From Sphingomonas sp. 7/4-4 (GTDB lineage: Bacteria; Pseudomonadota; Alphaproteobacteria; Sphingomonadales; Sphingomonadaceae), in the NCBI RefSeq assembly GCF_027941955.1, contig NZ_CP115960.1, positions 3,178,501 to 3,242,500 of the forward strand: a stretch of DNA of 64,000 nt, written 5' to 3'. The notes under the pieces were generated by a model. It saw nothing but the letters and a program-made list of their open reading frames with translations, was not told where the DNA came from and searched no databases. Position 1 is the stretch's first letter. Each line of letters opens with the position of its first letter. Below are positions 45,417 through 54,345 of this stretch, piece by piece. Position numbers and translations under genes: made by a program.

Positions 45417-45517
45417 GGGATCGCGCGCTAGCGGTGCGCGTTTCCCGCGGCAACCCCGGCTTGCGATAGCAAAAACCGCGGCCTAAAGGGCGGACGACTT
45501 TCCTTTAGGGGCGTGTG

Positions 45518-46198
45518 ATGGACGATCGGTTCAATACGATTGCGGGTTGGGCACTGGCGGGCGGCATTGCGGCGTTGGGCCTTTCGATCGTGAGCGGCAT
45601 GGTCTTCCACTCCGAGCGGCCCGAGAAGATGGGCTACGCGATCGAAGGCGTCGAGGATACGAGTGAAGGCGGTGGCGCCGCCGTCGCGCCGATCGCGACT
45701 CGTCTCGCTGCCGCCGATGTCGCCAAGGGCGCCGACATATTCAAGCAGTGCACTGCCTGCCATACGATCAATCAGGGCGGCGCATCGGGCATCGGTCCGA
45801 ACCTTTATGCCGCAGTCGGCAAGCCGCATGGCCATGTCCCGGGCTTCGCTTATTCGGACGCGCTCAAGGCGGTTCCCGGCACCTGGACCTTCGAAGCGCT
45901 CGATTCGTGGCTGACCAGCCCGCGTAAGTACGCGCCGGGTACCAAGATGACCTTCGCCGGCCTGTCGAACCCGCAGGACCGCGCGAACGTGATCGCCTAT
46001 CTCAACAGCCAGGGCTCGAACCTGCCGCTGCCGGCCGCGCCAGCCGCAGGCGAGGAACCCGCCGCGGACAACGCAGCCGAGGCGAACGTCGCCGAAGGCG
46101 CCGGCACCGCCAACGTCTCCAACGAGGCGACGCCGGCAGAAGGCACTCCGGCCAAGGATCCGCAGGCTGCGATCCAGGCCGAGAAGAAGGGCCACTGA
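45518..46198 (+). CDS. Membrane-anchored class I cytochrome c
   Basis: A 226-residue c-type cytochrome. The N-terminal helix (IAGWALAGGIAALGLSIVSG) is uncleaved-anchor-like. The heme site is QCTACHTI near residues 78-83; the distal Met is in GTKMTFAGL. The final about 60 residues are Ala/Glu/Pro-rich and low-complexity. Topology and length resemble CycM-like cytochromes that carry electrons between the bc1 complex and the terminal oxidase. ATG at 45518 is preceded by AGGGG; the ORF-level GTG three bases earlier is not needed. Confidence 0.92.
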   Translation: MDDRFNTIAGWALAGGIAALGLSIVSGMVFHSERPEKMGYAIEGVEDTSEGGGAAVAPIATRLAAADVAKGADIFKQCTACHTINQGGASGIGPNLYAAVGKPHGHVPGFAYSDALKAVPGTWTFEALDSWLTSPRKYAPGTKMTFAGLSNPQDRANVIAYLNSQGSNLPLPAAPAAGEEPAADNAAEANVAEGAGTANVSNEATPAEGTPAKDPQAAIQAEKKGH

Positions 46199-46205
46199 GC
46201 CGAGA

Positions 46206-48716
46206 CTAGAGGTCGGGCAGCGCCTGGCCGGTCTCGCCCCAGCCTTGCAGCGCGCGGCTCGTCGCGCGTTCGAGCAAGATTTCAGCGTCGCGGATCGTGT
46301 AGAGCTTGGCGGATTCGAGATCCCGCAACTCGGTCCAGCTGATCGGTGCGGCGACCGGCGCGTTCTCGCGAGCGCGGGCGACATAGGGCAGCACCGCAGT
46401 CGCGCCGCGCTGGTTACGCAAATAGTCGATGAAGATCTTGCCCTTGCGGGTGACCTTTTTGAGATTGGCCGTGAAACGGTCGGGCTCGGCCTGCGCCAGT
46501 GCCCGTGCAAAGCGTTCGGCGAAGCTGCGCACCGCAGGCCAATCGGCTTCAGGGATCAGCGGCACCACGACATGGACGCCCTTGCCGCCTGACAGCAACG
46601 GCCAGCTCGTCAGGCCGATATCGGCGAGATGGCCCTTCAGGTCCTCGGCGGCCCTTCGGACCTGCGCGAAATCGAGCCCCTCGTCGGGGTCGAGATCGAA
46701 GACGAGCCGGTCGGGCTTCTCGATATCGGCGACGAGGCTGCCCCAGCCATGGAACTCGATCGTGCCCATCTGGACGCAGGCCATGATCCCGTCGAGATCG
46801 TCGACATAGAGATAGGGTTCGACCGAGCCGTCCTTCTCGCGGACGTCGATATGATGGACATGCTCGCCGAAGCTGCCGGCGTCGTGTTTCTGGAAGAAAC
46901 AATGTTTCGCGCGTCCCTGCGGGCAGCGGACGAGGCTGATCGGGCGGTTCGCCAGCCAGCGCAGCGCCACCGGGGCGATCGCGGTGTAATAGTCGGCGAG
47001 CTGGCCCTTGGTGAGGCCGGCCTCGGGGTAGATGACCCGATCGCGGCTGCTGATCTTGATGCTCGATGGAGCGGCGGCAGGGGTTTCGGGCAGCGGCGTG
47101 GGCTTTTCGGCCACGACGTCTCTGGGCTTCTTGTCCTCGCGCAGCCCGATAAAGCTGCCGTGGCGCACGACATTCTCGGCGGTGAATTCGGTGAAGGCGA
47201 TTTCGGCGACCAGTCTGGGCTGAAGCCATTGCGCGCCGCGCGCCTCGGCGCGGGGAACCTTCACCGGTGCTTCCTTTGCCGGGATCCTATCGAAGCGTTC
47301 GCGAAGATCGTGGAGCGTCGCCTGGTTGAAGCCCGTACCCACCTTGCCGGCATAAACGAGGCCATCGGGGCCGTTGAGCGCGAGCAGGAGCGAGCGGAAC
47401 CCGCGGCCCTTGGCGCTGCTCGGGGTCCAGCCGATGATCACGAATTCCTGGCGGTGGATGCATTTGACCTTGAGCCAGGCCTTGGTGCGCGCGCCGCGAT
47501 AGGGTGCATCGGCGCGCTTCGAAACGATCCCCTCATAGCCTTCACGGCACATCGTCTCGAACAGCTTCTCGCCCGCGCCGACGATGTGCTCGGAGAAGAG
47601 GATGCGCTCATCGGCGCCGTCCAGCAATGCGCGCAGCCGCTCTTTCCGGGCCAGCTGGGGTAGTTTGGTCGTATTCTCGCGATCGGCGAGCAGGTCGAAG
47701 GCGAAGAAGGTCAGGTCTTCGCCTCCGTTCGCGATCGCTTCCTGCAGCGTCGAGAAATCGGGCTTGCCTTCCTTATAGGCGACGATCTCGCCGTCGATGA
47801 GCGCAGGCGCGGGCAGGCTCTTCGCGGCTTCGGCGATGCCCGGAAACTTGTCGGTCCAGTCGAGACCCGTGCGGGTGTAGATTTTCGGGCCCTTGGCGCC
47901 GGTGGCGATCAGCGCGCGATAGCCGTCATATTTGACTTCGTGGAGCCATTGGTTGCCGGCGGGCACGCTGTCCACGAGGGTGGCGAGCTGGGGAGACTGG
48001 AAAGCGGGGAGTTTCGCGTCCCCTCTCTTTCCGTCATTCCCGCGAAGGCGGGAATCCAGAGTCGCGGGCGATTCGCTCTGGGCTCTGGATTCCCGCCTTC
48101 GCGGGGATGACGACGAAGAGGAGGATGACGAGGGGCCCTTTTTGCCCTCGGCGATTTCCTGCATCGTCCGCCCGGTCTTGATGCTGGTGAGACCGGTCTC
48201 GACCAGATAATCCGTGGCGCCGGCATATGCGTCGTCGATCTTCCGCAGCAGCCAGTTCTCGTTCTTCTCCTTGCCGCGCGGCTTGAGGCGGATGAGCAGC
48301 CATTCGCCCTTCATCCGTTCGCCTTCGAGGCGGAAATGGAGATGCCCCTTCTCCAGGTCCTTCGCGCTCTTGCCCTCGACCGGCTCCCAGACGCCGTCGT
48401 CCCACAGCATCACCGTGCCGCCGCCATATTGGCCCTTGGGGATCGTGCCTTCGAAATCGGCGTAGGACAGCGGATGGTCCTCGGTTCGGACGGCGAGGCG
48501 CTTCTCATTGGGGTCGAGGCTGGGGCCGCGCGTCACTGCCCAGCTCTTGAGCACGCCGTCGACTTCGAGGCGGAAGTCCCAATGGAGGCGCGTTGCGTCG
48601 TGCTTCTGTACCATGAAGCGATTGCCGCCGGTGCGTGCGATCTTCCCCGCCGGCTCGGCGGTCCGGGTGAAATCACGCTTGGCGTTGTATTTGGCGAGGG
48701 GATCGCGACCGGCCAC
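46206..48716 (-). CDS. ligD: Multifunctional DNA ligase D with in-frame repeat
   Basis: An 836-residue LigD in the order phosphoesterase, ligase, primase/polymerase. The N-terminal phosphoesterase has HDATRLHWDFRLEVDGVLKS; the ligase nucleophile Lys is in EVKYDGYRA near residue 262; the C-terminal polymerase has DLDPDEGLDF and KKVTRKGKIFIDYLRNQRG. Between the first two domains is an element read in frame as SPRRRESRAQ...DSRLRGNDGK, a family A repeat preceded by a run of Ser. LigD with Ku seals double-strand breaks by end joining. Ku lies three bases upstream. Confidence 0.95.
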   Translation of the reverse strand: MAGRDPLAKYNAKRDFTRTAEPAGKIARTGGNRFMVQKHDATRLHWDFRLEVDGVLKSWAVTRGPSLDPNEKRLAVRTEDHPLSYADFEGTIPKGQYGGGTVMLWDDGVWEPVEGKSAKDLEKGHLHFRLEGERMKGEWLLIRLKPRGKEKNENWLLRKIDDAYAGATDYLVETGLTSIKTGRTMQEIAEGKKGPSSSSSSSSSPRRRESRAQSESPATLDSRLRGNDGKRGDAKLPAFQSPQLATLVDSVPAGNQWLHEVKYDGYRALIATGAKGPKIYTRTGLDWTDKFPGIAEAAKSLPAPALIDGEIVAYKEGKPDFSTLQEAIANGGEDLTFFAFDLLADRENTTKLPQLARKERLRALLDGADERILFSEHIVGAGEKLFETMCREGYEGIVSKRADAPYRGARTKAWLKVKCIHRQEFVIIGWTPSSAKGRGFRSLLLALNGPDGLVYAGKVGTGFNQATLHDLRERFDRIPAKEAPVKVPRAEARGAQWLQPRLVAEIAFTEFTAENVVRHGSFIGLREDKKPRDVVAEKPTPLPETPAAAPSSIKISSRDRVIYPEAGLTKGQLADYYTAIAPVALRWLANRPISLVRCPQGRAKHCFFQKHDAGSFGEHVHHIDVREKDGSVEPYLYVDDLDGIMACVQMGTIEFHGWGSLVADIEKPDRLVFDLDPDEGLDFAQVRRAAEDLKGHLADIGLTSWPLLSGGKGVHVVVPLIPEADWPAVRSFAERFARALAQAEPDRFTANLKKVTRKGKIFIDYLRNQRGATAVLPYVARARENAPVAAPISWTELRDLESAKLYTIRDAEILLERATSRALQGWGETGQALPDL
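48032..48112. repeat. Palindromic repeat family A, copy 4, inside ligD
   Basis: An 81 bp inverted repeat with arms CGTCATTCCCGCGAAGGCGG and CCCGCCTTCGCGGGGATGACG. It sits in the inter-domain linker of ligD and keeps the frame open, but is read in a different frame from the truB copy. Confidence 0.9.
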
Positions 48717-48719
48717 GGA

Positions 48720-49588
48720 TCAGGCCCGCTTCCGCGCCGATGCCTTCTTCGCAGGCGTCTTGGCCGGTTTGGTCTTCACCGCGCCGCTCGACTTGGCCTC
48801 GGGCCGCTCGAGCGACTTCTTGAGCGCGGCCATCAGGTCGACGACATTCGAGCCGCGGCTCGGAGCGCCTTCGTCGGCCTCCTCGATGATCTTCTTGCCC
48901 TTGGCCTTCTTCTTGCGCTCGATCAGGTCCTTGAGCGCATCGACATAGCGGTCGTGGAATTCCTTGGGGTCGAACTTCGCCACCTTCTTGTCGATCAGCG
49001 TTTCGGCGAGGCCGAGCAGTTCGGGGTCGGGCGCGGTGTCGGGGATGTCGCGGAAATAGCCCTGCGCCTTGTTGACTTCGTCGGCGTAGCGCAACGTCTC
49101 GAGCACCATGCCGCGCCCGCACGGCTTCAGGCTGACGACATATTCGCGGCCCCTGAGCGCAAGCTGGCCGAGCCCGACCTTGCGCGTGCGCTTCAACGCC
49201 TCGCGCAGCACGATGAACGCCTCCTCGGCGAGATCGTCGGCCGGGACGACGAAATAGGGCTTCTCGTAATAGAGCACGTCGATCTCGTCGGCGTCGACGA
49301 ACTGGGTGAGCTCGAGCGTCTTCTTCGATTCGAGCTTCACCGCATCGATCTCGTCCTGCTCGAGCAGGACGTAACTCCCTTCTCATATTCGAAGCCCTTG
49401 ACGATCTCCTCCACATCGACCGGGCCGACGCCGGGAGCGACCTTCTCATATTTGATCCGCTTGCCGGTCGGCTCGTGGATCTGGTGGAAGCTGATCTGCG
49501 CGCCCGATTTGGTCGCGGAATAAATCTCGACCGGGATCGACACCAGCGCCAGCCTTATCTGTCCTTGCCAATAGGCGCGCGCGGCCAT
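48720..49588 (-). CDS. ku: Non-homologous end-joining protein Ku, one apparent frameshift
   Basis: About 289 residues after restoring one base. MAARAYWQGQIRLALVSIPV opens the bacterial Ku core; IHEPTGKRIKYEKVAPGVG and the later YYEKPYFVVPADDLAEEAFI are family segments. The frame breaks at CCC 49377-49379 (GGG on the coding strand); one more G gives EKGSYVLLEQDEIDAVKLES. The C-terminus is Lys-rich and basic, as usual. Ku binds DNA ends and recruits LigD; the two genes are 3 bp apart in one operon. Upstream is a palindrome shared with divergent pdxH. Confidence 0.93.
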
Positions 49589-49643
49589 GTCGAACTCCCT
49601 CGTTGCGAAACCGATTCAATTCGCCAGACGGGAGTCCGTTCCT

Positions 49644-49662
49644 CGACACCAAAATGGTGTCG
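49644..49662. promoter_or_regulatory. 19 bp palindrome between ku and pdxH
   Basis: CGACACCA-AAA-TGGTGTCG has perfect 8-base arms. It lies 18 bp upstream of pdxH and 55 bp upstream of ku, which run in opposite directions. It could be an operator or a leader hairpin. Confidence 0.4.
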
Positions 49663-49680
49663 GCGTAGAGGGCAGGCACG

Positions 49681-50256
49681 ATGACGACCGATCCCTTCCA
49701 GCTGTTCGACGCGTGGTTCGTCGAAGCGCGGGCGAGCGAGCCCAATGATTCCAACGCGATGGCATTGGCAACGGTCGACGCCGCCGGCCAGCCTTCGGTG
49801 CGGATGGTGCTGCTCAAGGGCCATGGGCCCGACGGTTTCGTGTTCTTCACCAACCGGGAGAGTCGCAAAGGCGGCGAGCTGGCGGAAGGGTCCAAGGTAG
49901 CGTTGCTCTTCCACTGGAAGTCCTTGCGCCGTCAGATCCGCATCGAAGGGATGACCTCGATAGACGACGAGATGGACAGCGACGCCTATTTCGCCACCCG
50001 CGCGCGCGATTCGCAGCTCGGGGCCTGGGCTTCCGACCAGTCACGCCCGCTCGATTCGCGCGCGACGTTCGAGGCGCGCTTCGAAGCGGCGAAGGCGCGC
50101 TTCGAAGGGGGACGTCCCCGTCCGCCCTATTGGGGTGGCTATCGCATTGTCGCCGATCGCATCGAGTTCTGGCAGGACCGCGAACACCGGCTGCATGAGC
50201 GACGGCTGTTCGTGCGCGCGCCCGGCGGCTGGGACGAAGGGCTGCTCTACCCATGA
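49681..50256 (+). CDS. pdxH: Pyridoxamine 5'-phosphate oxidase
   Basis: A 191-residue PdxH that oxidises pyridoxamine or pyridoxine phosphate to pyridoxal phosphate with FMN. Family segments include NAMALATVDAAGQPSVRMVL, then FVFFTNRESRKGGELAEGSK and FWQDREHRLHERRLF, with the C-terminal P-box ending RLFVRAPGGWDEGLLYP. The ATG at 49681 follows AGGGCAGGCACG. Its stop overlaps the efflux-transporter ATG (ATGA). Confidence 0.95.
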   Translation: MTTDPFQLFDAWFVEARASEPNDSNAMALATVDAAGQPSVRMVLLKGHGPDGFVFFTNRESRKGGELAEGSKVALLFHWKSLRRQIRIEGMTSIDDEMDSDAYFATRARDSQLGAWASDQSRPLDSRATFEARFEAAKARFEGGRPRPPYWGGYRIVADRIEFWQDREHRLHERRLFVRAPGGWDEGLLYP

Positions 50257-51164
50257 ACCTCGCGCGGCGGGCTGCGCTGGCGAGCGTCGCGTGTGCGGTG
50301 CTGCTCGGCACGCTCAAGGCGTGGGCGGCGTGGCGGACCGGTTCGGTGGCGGTGCTCGCCAGCCTGGCTGACAGCGTGCTCGATCTCGTCGCGTCGCTGG
50401 TGACCCTGGCCGGCGTCCATTGGGCGTCGCAGCCCGCGGACCATGACCATCGCTTCGGGCATGGCAAGGCCGAGGCGCTGGCCGCTTTGTTCCAGGTCGG
50501 GGTGATCGCAGTCTCGGCCTTCGCGATTCTGCTGCGCGCGTCGCAGCGGCTGATGGAGCACCAGCCCAGCGTCGAGGCCGAATATGGCATCGCAGTCTCG
50601 CTTGTTGCGATCGTCGTGACGCTGGCGCTGACGCGCTACCAGCGTTCGGTGGTTGGCCGCACCGGCTCGATCGCGATCGGGGCCGACCGGATCCATTATG
50701 AATCGGATATGTTCCTCAACAGCGCGGTGATCGTCGCGCTGGCGCTGGAAGGCTATGCCGGGATCGCCGGCGCCGATGCGGTGTTCGGCATCGCGATCGG
50801 GCTGTGGCTGCTGTTCGGCGCGTGGCGTGCCTCGGTCGCGGCGATCGATCAATTGATGGACAAGGAATGGCCGGAGGAGAAGCGCCAGCGCTTCGTCGAG
50901 GTGGCTGCGCGGCACCCCGAATTGATCGGGCTGCACGATCTGCGCACGCGGACCAGTGGGTCGAAGGACTTCGTCCAGTTCCACATCTGGATGGATCCGC
51001 ACATGACCGTCCTCGAATCGCACGATGTGGTCGAGCGGCTCGAAAAGGAACTCGCGGAAGAATTCCCGGGCACCGAGGTGCTGATCCATGTCGACCCCGA
51101 AGGCCAAATAGACGAGCCGGGCAATCCGCTCGCCGAGACCGATTTGCTCAAGGACACGCGATGA
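50253..51164 (+). CDS. Cation diffusion facilitator (FieF-like)
   Basis: A 303-residue CDF transporter. Site A residues lie in ADSVLDLVAS and HYESDMFLNSAVI; the TM2-3 loop has HDHRFGHGKAEALAALFQ. The C-terminal cytoplasmic domain (from about 215) has the metal-binding ferredoxin-like fold. The likely substrate is Fe(II) or Zn(II), exported in exchange for protons; selectivity is not certain. It is coupled to pdxH by a 4 bp overlap and to the PhzF gene by another. Confidence 0.9.
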   Translation: MNLARRAALASVACAVLLGTLKAWAAWRTGSVAVLASLADSVLDLVASLVTLAGVHWASQPADHDHRFGHGKAEALAALFQVGVIAVSAFAILLRASQRLMEHQPSVEAEYGIAVSLVAIVVTLALTRYQRSVVGRTGSIAIGADRIHYESDMFLNSAVIVALALEGYAGIAGADAVFGIAIGLWLLFGAWRASVAAIDQLMDKEWPEEKRQRFVEVAARHPELIGLHDLRTRTSGSKDFVQFHIWMDPHMTVLESHDVVERLEKELAEEFPGTEVLIHVDPEGQIDEPGNPLAETDLLKDTR

Positions 51165-51955
51165 AACTGTCTTTCGCCCAGATCGACGCATTCGCGGACC
51201 GGCCGTTCAGCGGCAATCCGGCCGCGGTGATCCCGCTCGATGCCTGGCTCGACGATGCGATGCTGCAGGCGATCGCTGAGGAGAACAACCTGTCCGAGAC
51301 CGCCTTCCTCGTTCCCGACGCGAGCGGCGAGGCGGATTACGAACTGCGCTGGTTCACCCCTGCGGTGGAAGTGGCGTTGTGCGGCCATGCCACGCTGGCG
51401 AGCGGACATTATGTGCTCGGCCGCGAGCAGGACCGCGACCTCGTCCGTTTCCGCACGCGCAAGTCCGGGGTGCTCGAAGTGGCCCGGCACGGCGACGGCT
51501 ATCTGATGGCGCTGCCCGCTTTCCCGCCCGCGGTGCTGGAAGTGCCGGGCCTTCTGGAGGCGCTCGGTGTCGCGCAGGCCGAGACGCTGCGCCACCCGCG
51601 TGGCTATGATCTGATCGTGCTCGAAAGCGCCGAGGCGGTGCTGGCGCTGACCCCGGATTTCCACGCCCTCGCGGCGATCGGCGACACGCTCAACATCGTC
51701 ACGGCGCCCGGCACCGACACCGACGTGATCAGCCGCGTCTTCGCGCCGGCGGCGGGGATCGACGAGGATCCGGTCACCGGATCGGCGCATTCGGTGCTGG
51801 TGCCCTATTGGGCCGCGCGGCTGGGACGGAATGCCTTCACCGCATTCCAGGCGAGCCGCCGCGGCGGCTATGTCGGTTGCGAGCTCGACGGCGAGAAGGT
51901 GATCCTCGGCGGCAAATGCGTCACGGTGATCGAAGGCGAATTCAGGCTGCGATGA
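51161..51955 (+). CDS. PhzF-family isomerase
   Basis: A 264-residue PhzF-fold protein ([20 protein letters not shown] at the N-terminus). [14 protein letters not shown] carries the catalytic Glu, and [19 protein letters not shown] is the C-terminal mirror motif. PhzF proteins catalyse isomerisation in phenazine synthesis, but most homologues act on unknown metabolites, and there are no phenazine genes here. ATG at 51161 overlaps the efflux-transporter stop. The end overlaps the convergent mnmA by 14 bp. Confidence 0.9.
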   Translation: MKLSFAQIDAFADRPFSGNPAAVIPLDAWLDDAMLQAIAEENNLSETAFLVPDASGEADYELRWFTPAVEVALCGHATLASGHYVLGREQDRDLVRFRTRKSGVLEVARHGDGYLMALPAFPPAVLEVPGLLEALGVAQAETLRHPRGYDLIVLESAEAVLALTPDFHALAAIGDTLNIVTAPGTDTDVISRVFAPAAGIDEDPVTGSAHSVLVPYWAARLGRNAFTAFQASRRGGYVGCELDGEKVILGGKCVTVIEGEFRLR

Positions 51956-53063
51956 GCTCGGCGCGCTCGGTTTCCGCGATCCAGCCGCCGCCGAGGACGC
52001 GGTCGCCGGCATAGAGCACCGCGGCCTGGCCGGGCGCGACGCCATATTCGGGGGTCTCGAAGACCACGCGATCGGCCTCCAGCCGCGCCGGGACCGGCTT
52101 GGCCAGCGAACGGACCTTGACGGTCATCTCCCCGGCATGATCGCCGCCGAGCCAATTGATATTCTCGATCCGCGCGGCGCGGACGGCGAGAGCGCGCTTC
52201 GGGCCGACGACGACTTCGCGCGTCGCGGGATCGAGACGCAGCACATAATAGGGTTCGGGCGCCCCGCCGATCTCGAGCCCGCGGCGCTGGCCGACGGTGA
52301 AGTGGATCAGGCCCCTGTGCGCGCCGAGCTTGCGACCGCTCTCGTCGACGATGTCGCCGCCGGCCTCCGCGTCGGGCCGCAGCTTCTTGACCAATGAGGC
52401 GTAATCGCCGTCGGGGACGAAGCAGATGTCCTGGCTGTCCGGCTTGCCCGCGACGCCGAGACCGAGTTCCGCAGCGAGTTCGCGGACCTGCGGCTTGGGC
52501 ATGCCGCCGAGCGGGAAGCGCAGAAACTCGAGCTGCGCCTGGGTAGTGGCGAACAGGAAATAGCTCTGGTCGCGCGCGGGATCGGCAGCGCGGTGGAGTT
52601 CGGGGCCCTCAGCGCCTTCGACGCGGCGGACATAATGGCCGGTGGCGAGGCAGTCGGCTCCCAGATCGCGCGCGAGCGCGAACAGATCGGTGAACTTGGG
52701 CCCCATGTTGCACTTCACGCACGGGATCGGGGTGCGCCCGGCGAGATATTCGTCGGCGAAATCGTCGATCACCGTCTCGCGGAAGCTCGAGGCGTGATCG
52801 AAGACATAATGCGCGATGCCGAGCTTGTCGCAGACGGCGCGGGCGTCTCGGATGTCGCGGCCTGCGCAGCACGAGCCCGCGCGGCCGACCGCTTCGCCAT
52901 GATCGTAGAGCTGCAGCGTCACGCCGATCGTCTCGGCGCCGCTGCGCGCGGCGAGCGCGGCGACGACCGAAGAATCGACGCCGCCCGACATGGCGACGAC
53001 GATCCGCCGCTTCGAAAGCGGCCCTGAGAGCTGGAAATCCACGGGAATCACAGAGGCGCACAT
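51942..53063 (-). CDS. mnmA: tRNA-specific 2-thiouridylase MnmA
   Basis: A 373-residue MnmA, which installs the 2-thio group on U34 of tRNAs for Lys, Glu and Gln. The PP-loop is [17 protein letters not shown]; one catalytic Cys is in [12 protein letters not shown] and the other in [12 protein letters not shown]; the C-terminal [20 protein letters not shown] is the family core. ATG at 53063 precedes [14 protein letters not shown]; the first about 10 residues are variable in the family, so the start is only likely. Confidence 0.95.
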   Translation of the reverse strand: MCASVIPVDFQLSGPLSKRRIVVAMSGGVDSSVVAALAARSGAETIGVTLQLYDHGEAVGRAGSCCAGRDIRDARAVCDKLGIAHYVFDHASSFRETVIDDFADEYLAGRTPIPCVKCNMGPKFTDLFALARDLGADCLATGHYVRRVEGAEGPELHRAADPARDQSYFLFATTQAQLEFLRFPLGGMPKPQVRELAAELGLGVAGKPDSQDICFVPDGDYASLVKKLRPDAEAGGDIVDESGRKLGAHRGLIHFTVGQRRGLEIGGAPEPYYVLRLDPATREVVVGPKRALAVRAARIENINWLGGDHAGEMTVKVRSLAKPVPARLEADRVVFETPEYGVAPGQAAVLYAGDRVLGGGWIAETERAELIAA

Positions 53064-53211
53064 AGGCGCATGTGCAGTCCCGATCCAGCCCGGAGCCTTG
53101 GAAACGGATCAGCAACGCAGGTTAAGCGAGCGTTCCCATCGGCTTTACGGCCCCTTCATCCTGCTTCGCTAAAGCTGGTCGACCAAGAGAATTGAGGCTG
53201 GATTCGTATCC

Positions 53212-53439
53212 GTGGACTTGAGCTTTGCTAGATTGGATCGCGACGTGGCGGTCACCGCCATGCCCACCGAGCTGGCAGTGCTGCTGGTGGGCGTCGCCGC
53301 CCGCCAGGCGGCGAGCCCCACGGCATGCATCCAGACGCGGCTGGCGCTGGCGGTTCCCGCCGATGCGCTGCTCGCACCTGCACACGGTGCCTTTCACCGT
53401 GCCGCGGCGGCGGCGCTAACGCGGTGGCAAGAGGAATGA
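53212..53439 (+). CDS. Possible small hypothetical protein in 476 bp gap
   Basis: The 53064-53539 gap holds one plausible ORF: GTG at 53212, 75 residues, with MDLSFARLDRDVAVTAMPTE and an Ala-rich helical end. An internal ATG at 53260 is an alternative start. No family is recognised, there is no strong ribosome-binding site, and codon use near the start is less biased than in neighbouring genes. It could be real or a chance ORF. The rest of the gap presumably carries the sciP and mnmA promoters. Confidence 0.35.
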   Translation: MDLSFARLDRDVAVTAMPTELAVLLVGVAARQAASPTACIQTRLALAVPADALLAPAHGAFHRAAAAALTRWQEE

Positions 53440-53539
53440 AGCCGGCGTTTACCGTGGCGTTTCAGTCGTTGTTCAAACGCCGGGGATATTGGTCGTTGAA
53501 GTTGAGTAACGGGGGCCCCCGCCCCGATGAGGCAAGTAG

Positions 53540-53839
53540 ATGATTGAAAACCAGAAGATCCGTCCTGCGAAAGTGATCGGGCCGCTCGGCGAGCCGCTGA
53601 CGCTCGATACACTGCCGCCGCCGAGCACCACCCGCTGGGTCGTGCGGCGCAAGGCCGAAGTGGTCGCCGCGGTCAATGGCGGGCTGCTGAGCGTGGACGA
53701 GGTTTGCGAGCGCTACAGCCTTACCGTCGAAGAATTTGCCGGCTGGCAGCGGGCGATCGACCGTTCGGGCATGCCAGGGCTGCGCGTTACGCGCATCCAG
53801 CATTATCGTTCGCTGTACGAGCGCCAGCAGAAATACTGA
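53540..53839 (+). CDS. sciP: CtrA inhibitor SciP (DUF1153)
   Basis: A 99-residue protein matching SciP. The DUF1153 core is TRWVVRRKAEVVAAVNGGLL followed by SVDEVCERYSLTVEEFAGWQ, then RVTRIQHYRSLYERQQKY. In Caulobacter, SciP binds CtrA and DNA to restrain CtrA-dependent transcription and so helps time the cell cycle. The HTH-like helices are retained here. The start ATG at 53540 has only a weak purine stretch upstream. Its presence supports alphaproteobacterial origin. Confidence 0.92.
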   Translation: MIENQKIRPAKVIGPLGEPLTLDTLPPPSTTRWVVRRKAEVVAAVNGGLLSVDEVCERYSLTVEEFAGWQRAIDRSGMPGLRVTRIQHYRSLYERQQKY

Positions 53840-54029
53840 TTTAGCCCTCTCATCGGGCCAAGGCGGCTCGCTCCCAGGACCCGGGAGCGGGCCGTTTTCT
53901 TTGCGGCACTGTCCGGGCGCCGGAAAGTTCCGCTCGCGCCGCGAAAAATCGATACGGAACCAATATGAGTGCTTGCGGATTTTCTCTCTGTCGCCCGGGC
54001 CCGCCGGGCTAACAACGGAGGGACTATCT

Positions 54030-54287
54030 ATGGTGGGTCTTCTTGTTTGGCTCGTCATCGGCGGCGTCGTCGGCTGGCTGGCGAGCATCGTAATGCGTAC
54101 CGATGCCCAACAGGGCATCTTCCTCAACGTCATCGTCGGCATCGTCGGCGCATTTATCGGCGGCCTGCTTTTCGGCGGCTCGATCAATAACGGCGCCATC
54201 ACGCCGATGACGTTCCTGGTATCGCTGCTGGGTGCGGTCATCCTGCTGGCGATCGTCAACCTCGTCCGTCGCGGCGCTGTGCGCTAA
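54030..54287 (+). CDS. GlsB/YeaQ/YmgE-family stress-response membrane protein
   Basis: An 85-residue protein with three hydrophobic segments: MVGLLVWLVIGGVVGWLASI, NVIVGIVGAFIGGLLFGG and TFLVSLLGAVILLAIVNLV. GWLAS and GxxGAF match the Transgly_assoc (GlsB/YeaQ) family. GGAGGG is six bases upstream of the ATG. Role in stress is annotated, not proven. A strong intrinsic terminator follows. A paralogue is at 55155. Confidence 0.9.
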   Translation: MVGLLVWLVIGGVVGWLASIVMRTDAQQGIFLNVIVGIVGAFIGGLLFGGSINNGAITPMTFLVSLLGAVILLAIVNLVRRGAVR

Positions 54288-54305
54288 AGACGCGAGACGA
54301 GCATC

Positions 54306-54336
54306 AAAAGGGCCGCCTGCGAAGGCGGCCCTTTTT
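54306..54336 (+). terminator. Intrinsic terminator after GlsB-like gene
   Basis: AAAAGGGCCGCCT-GCGA-AGGCGGCCCTTTTT: a perfect GC stem with A and T tracts. It lies between two convergent genes and could stop transcription from both sides. Confidence 0.85.
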
Positions 54337-54345
54337 CATGTCTTC

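Noticed and set aside
51161..51955. Phenazine biosynthesis
   Set aside because: A PhzF-fold protein alone is not evidence; no other phz genes are present.
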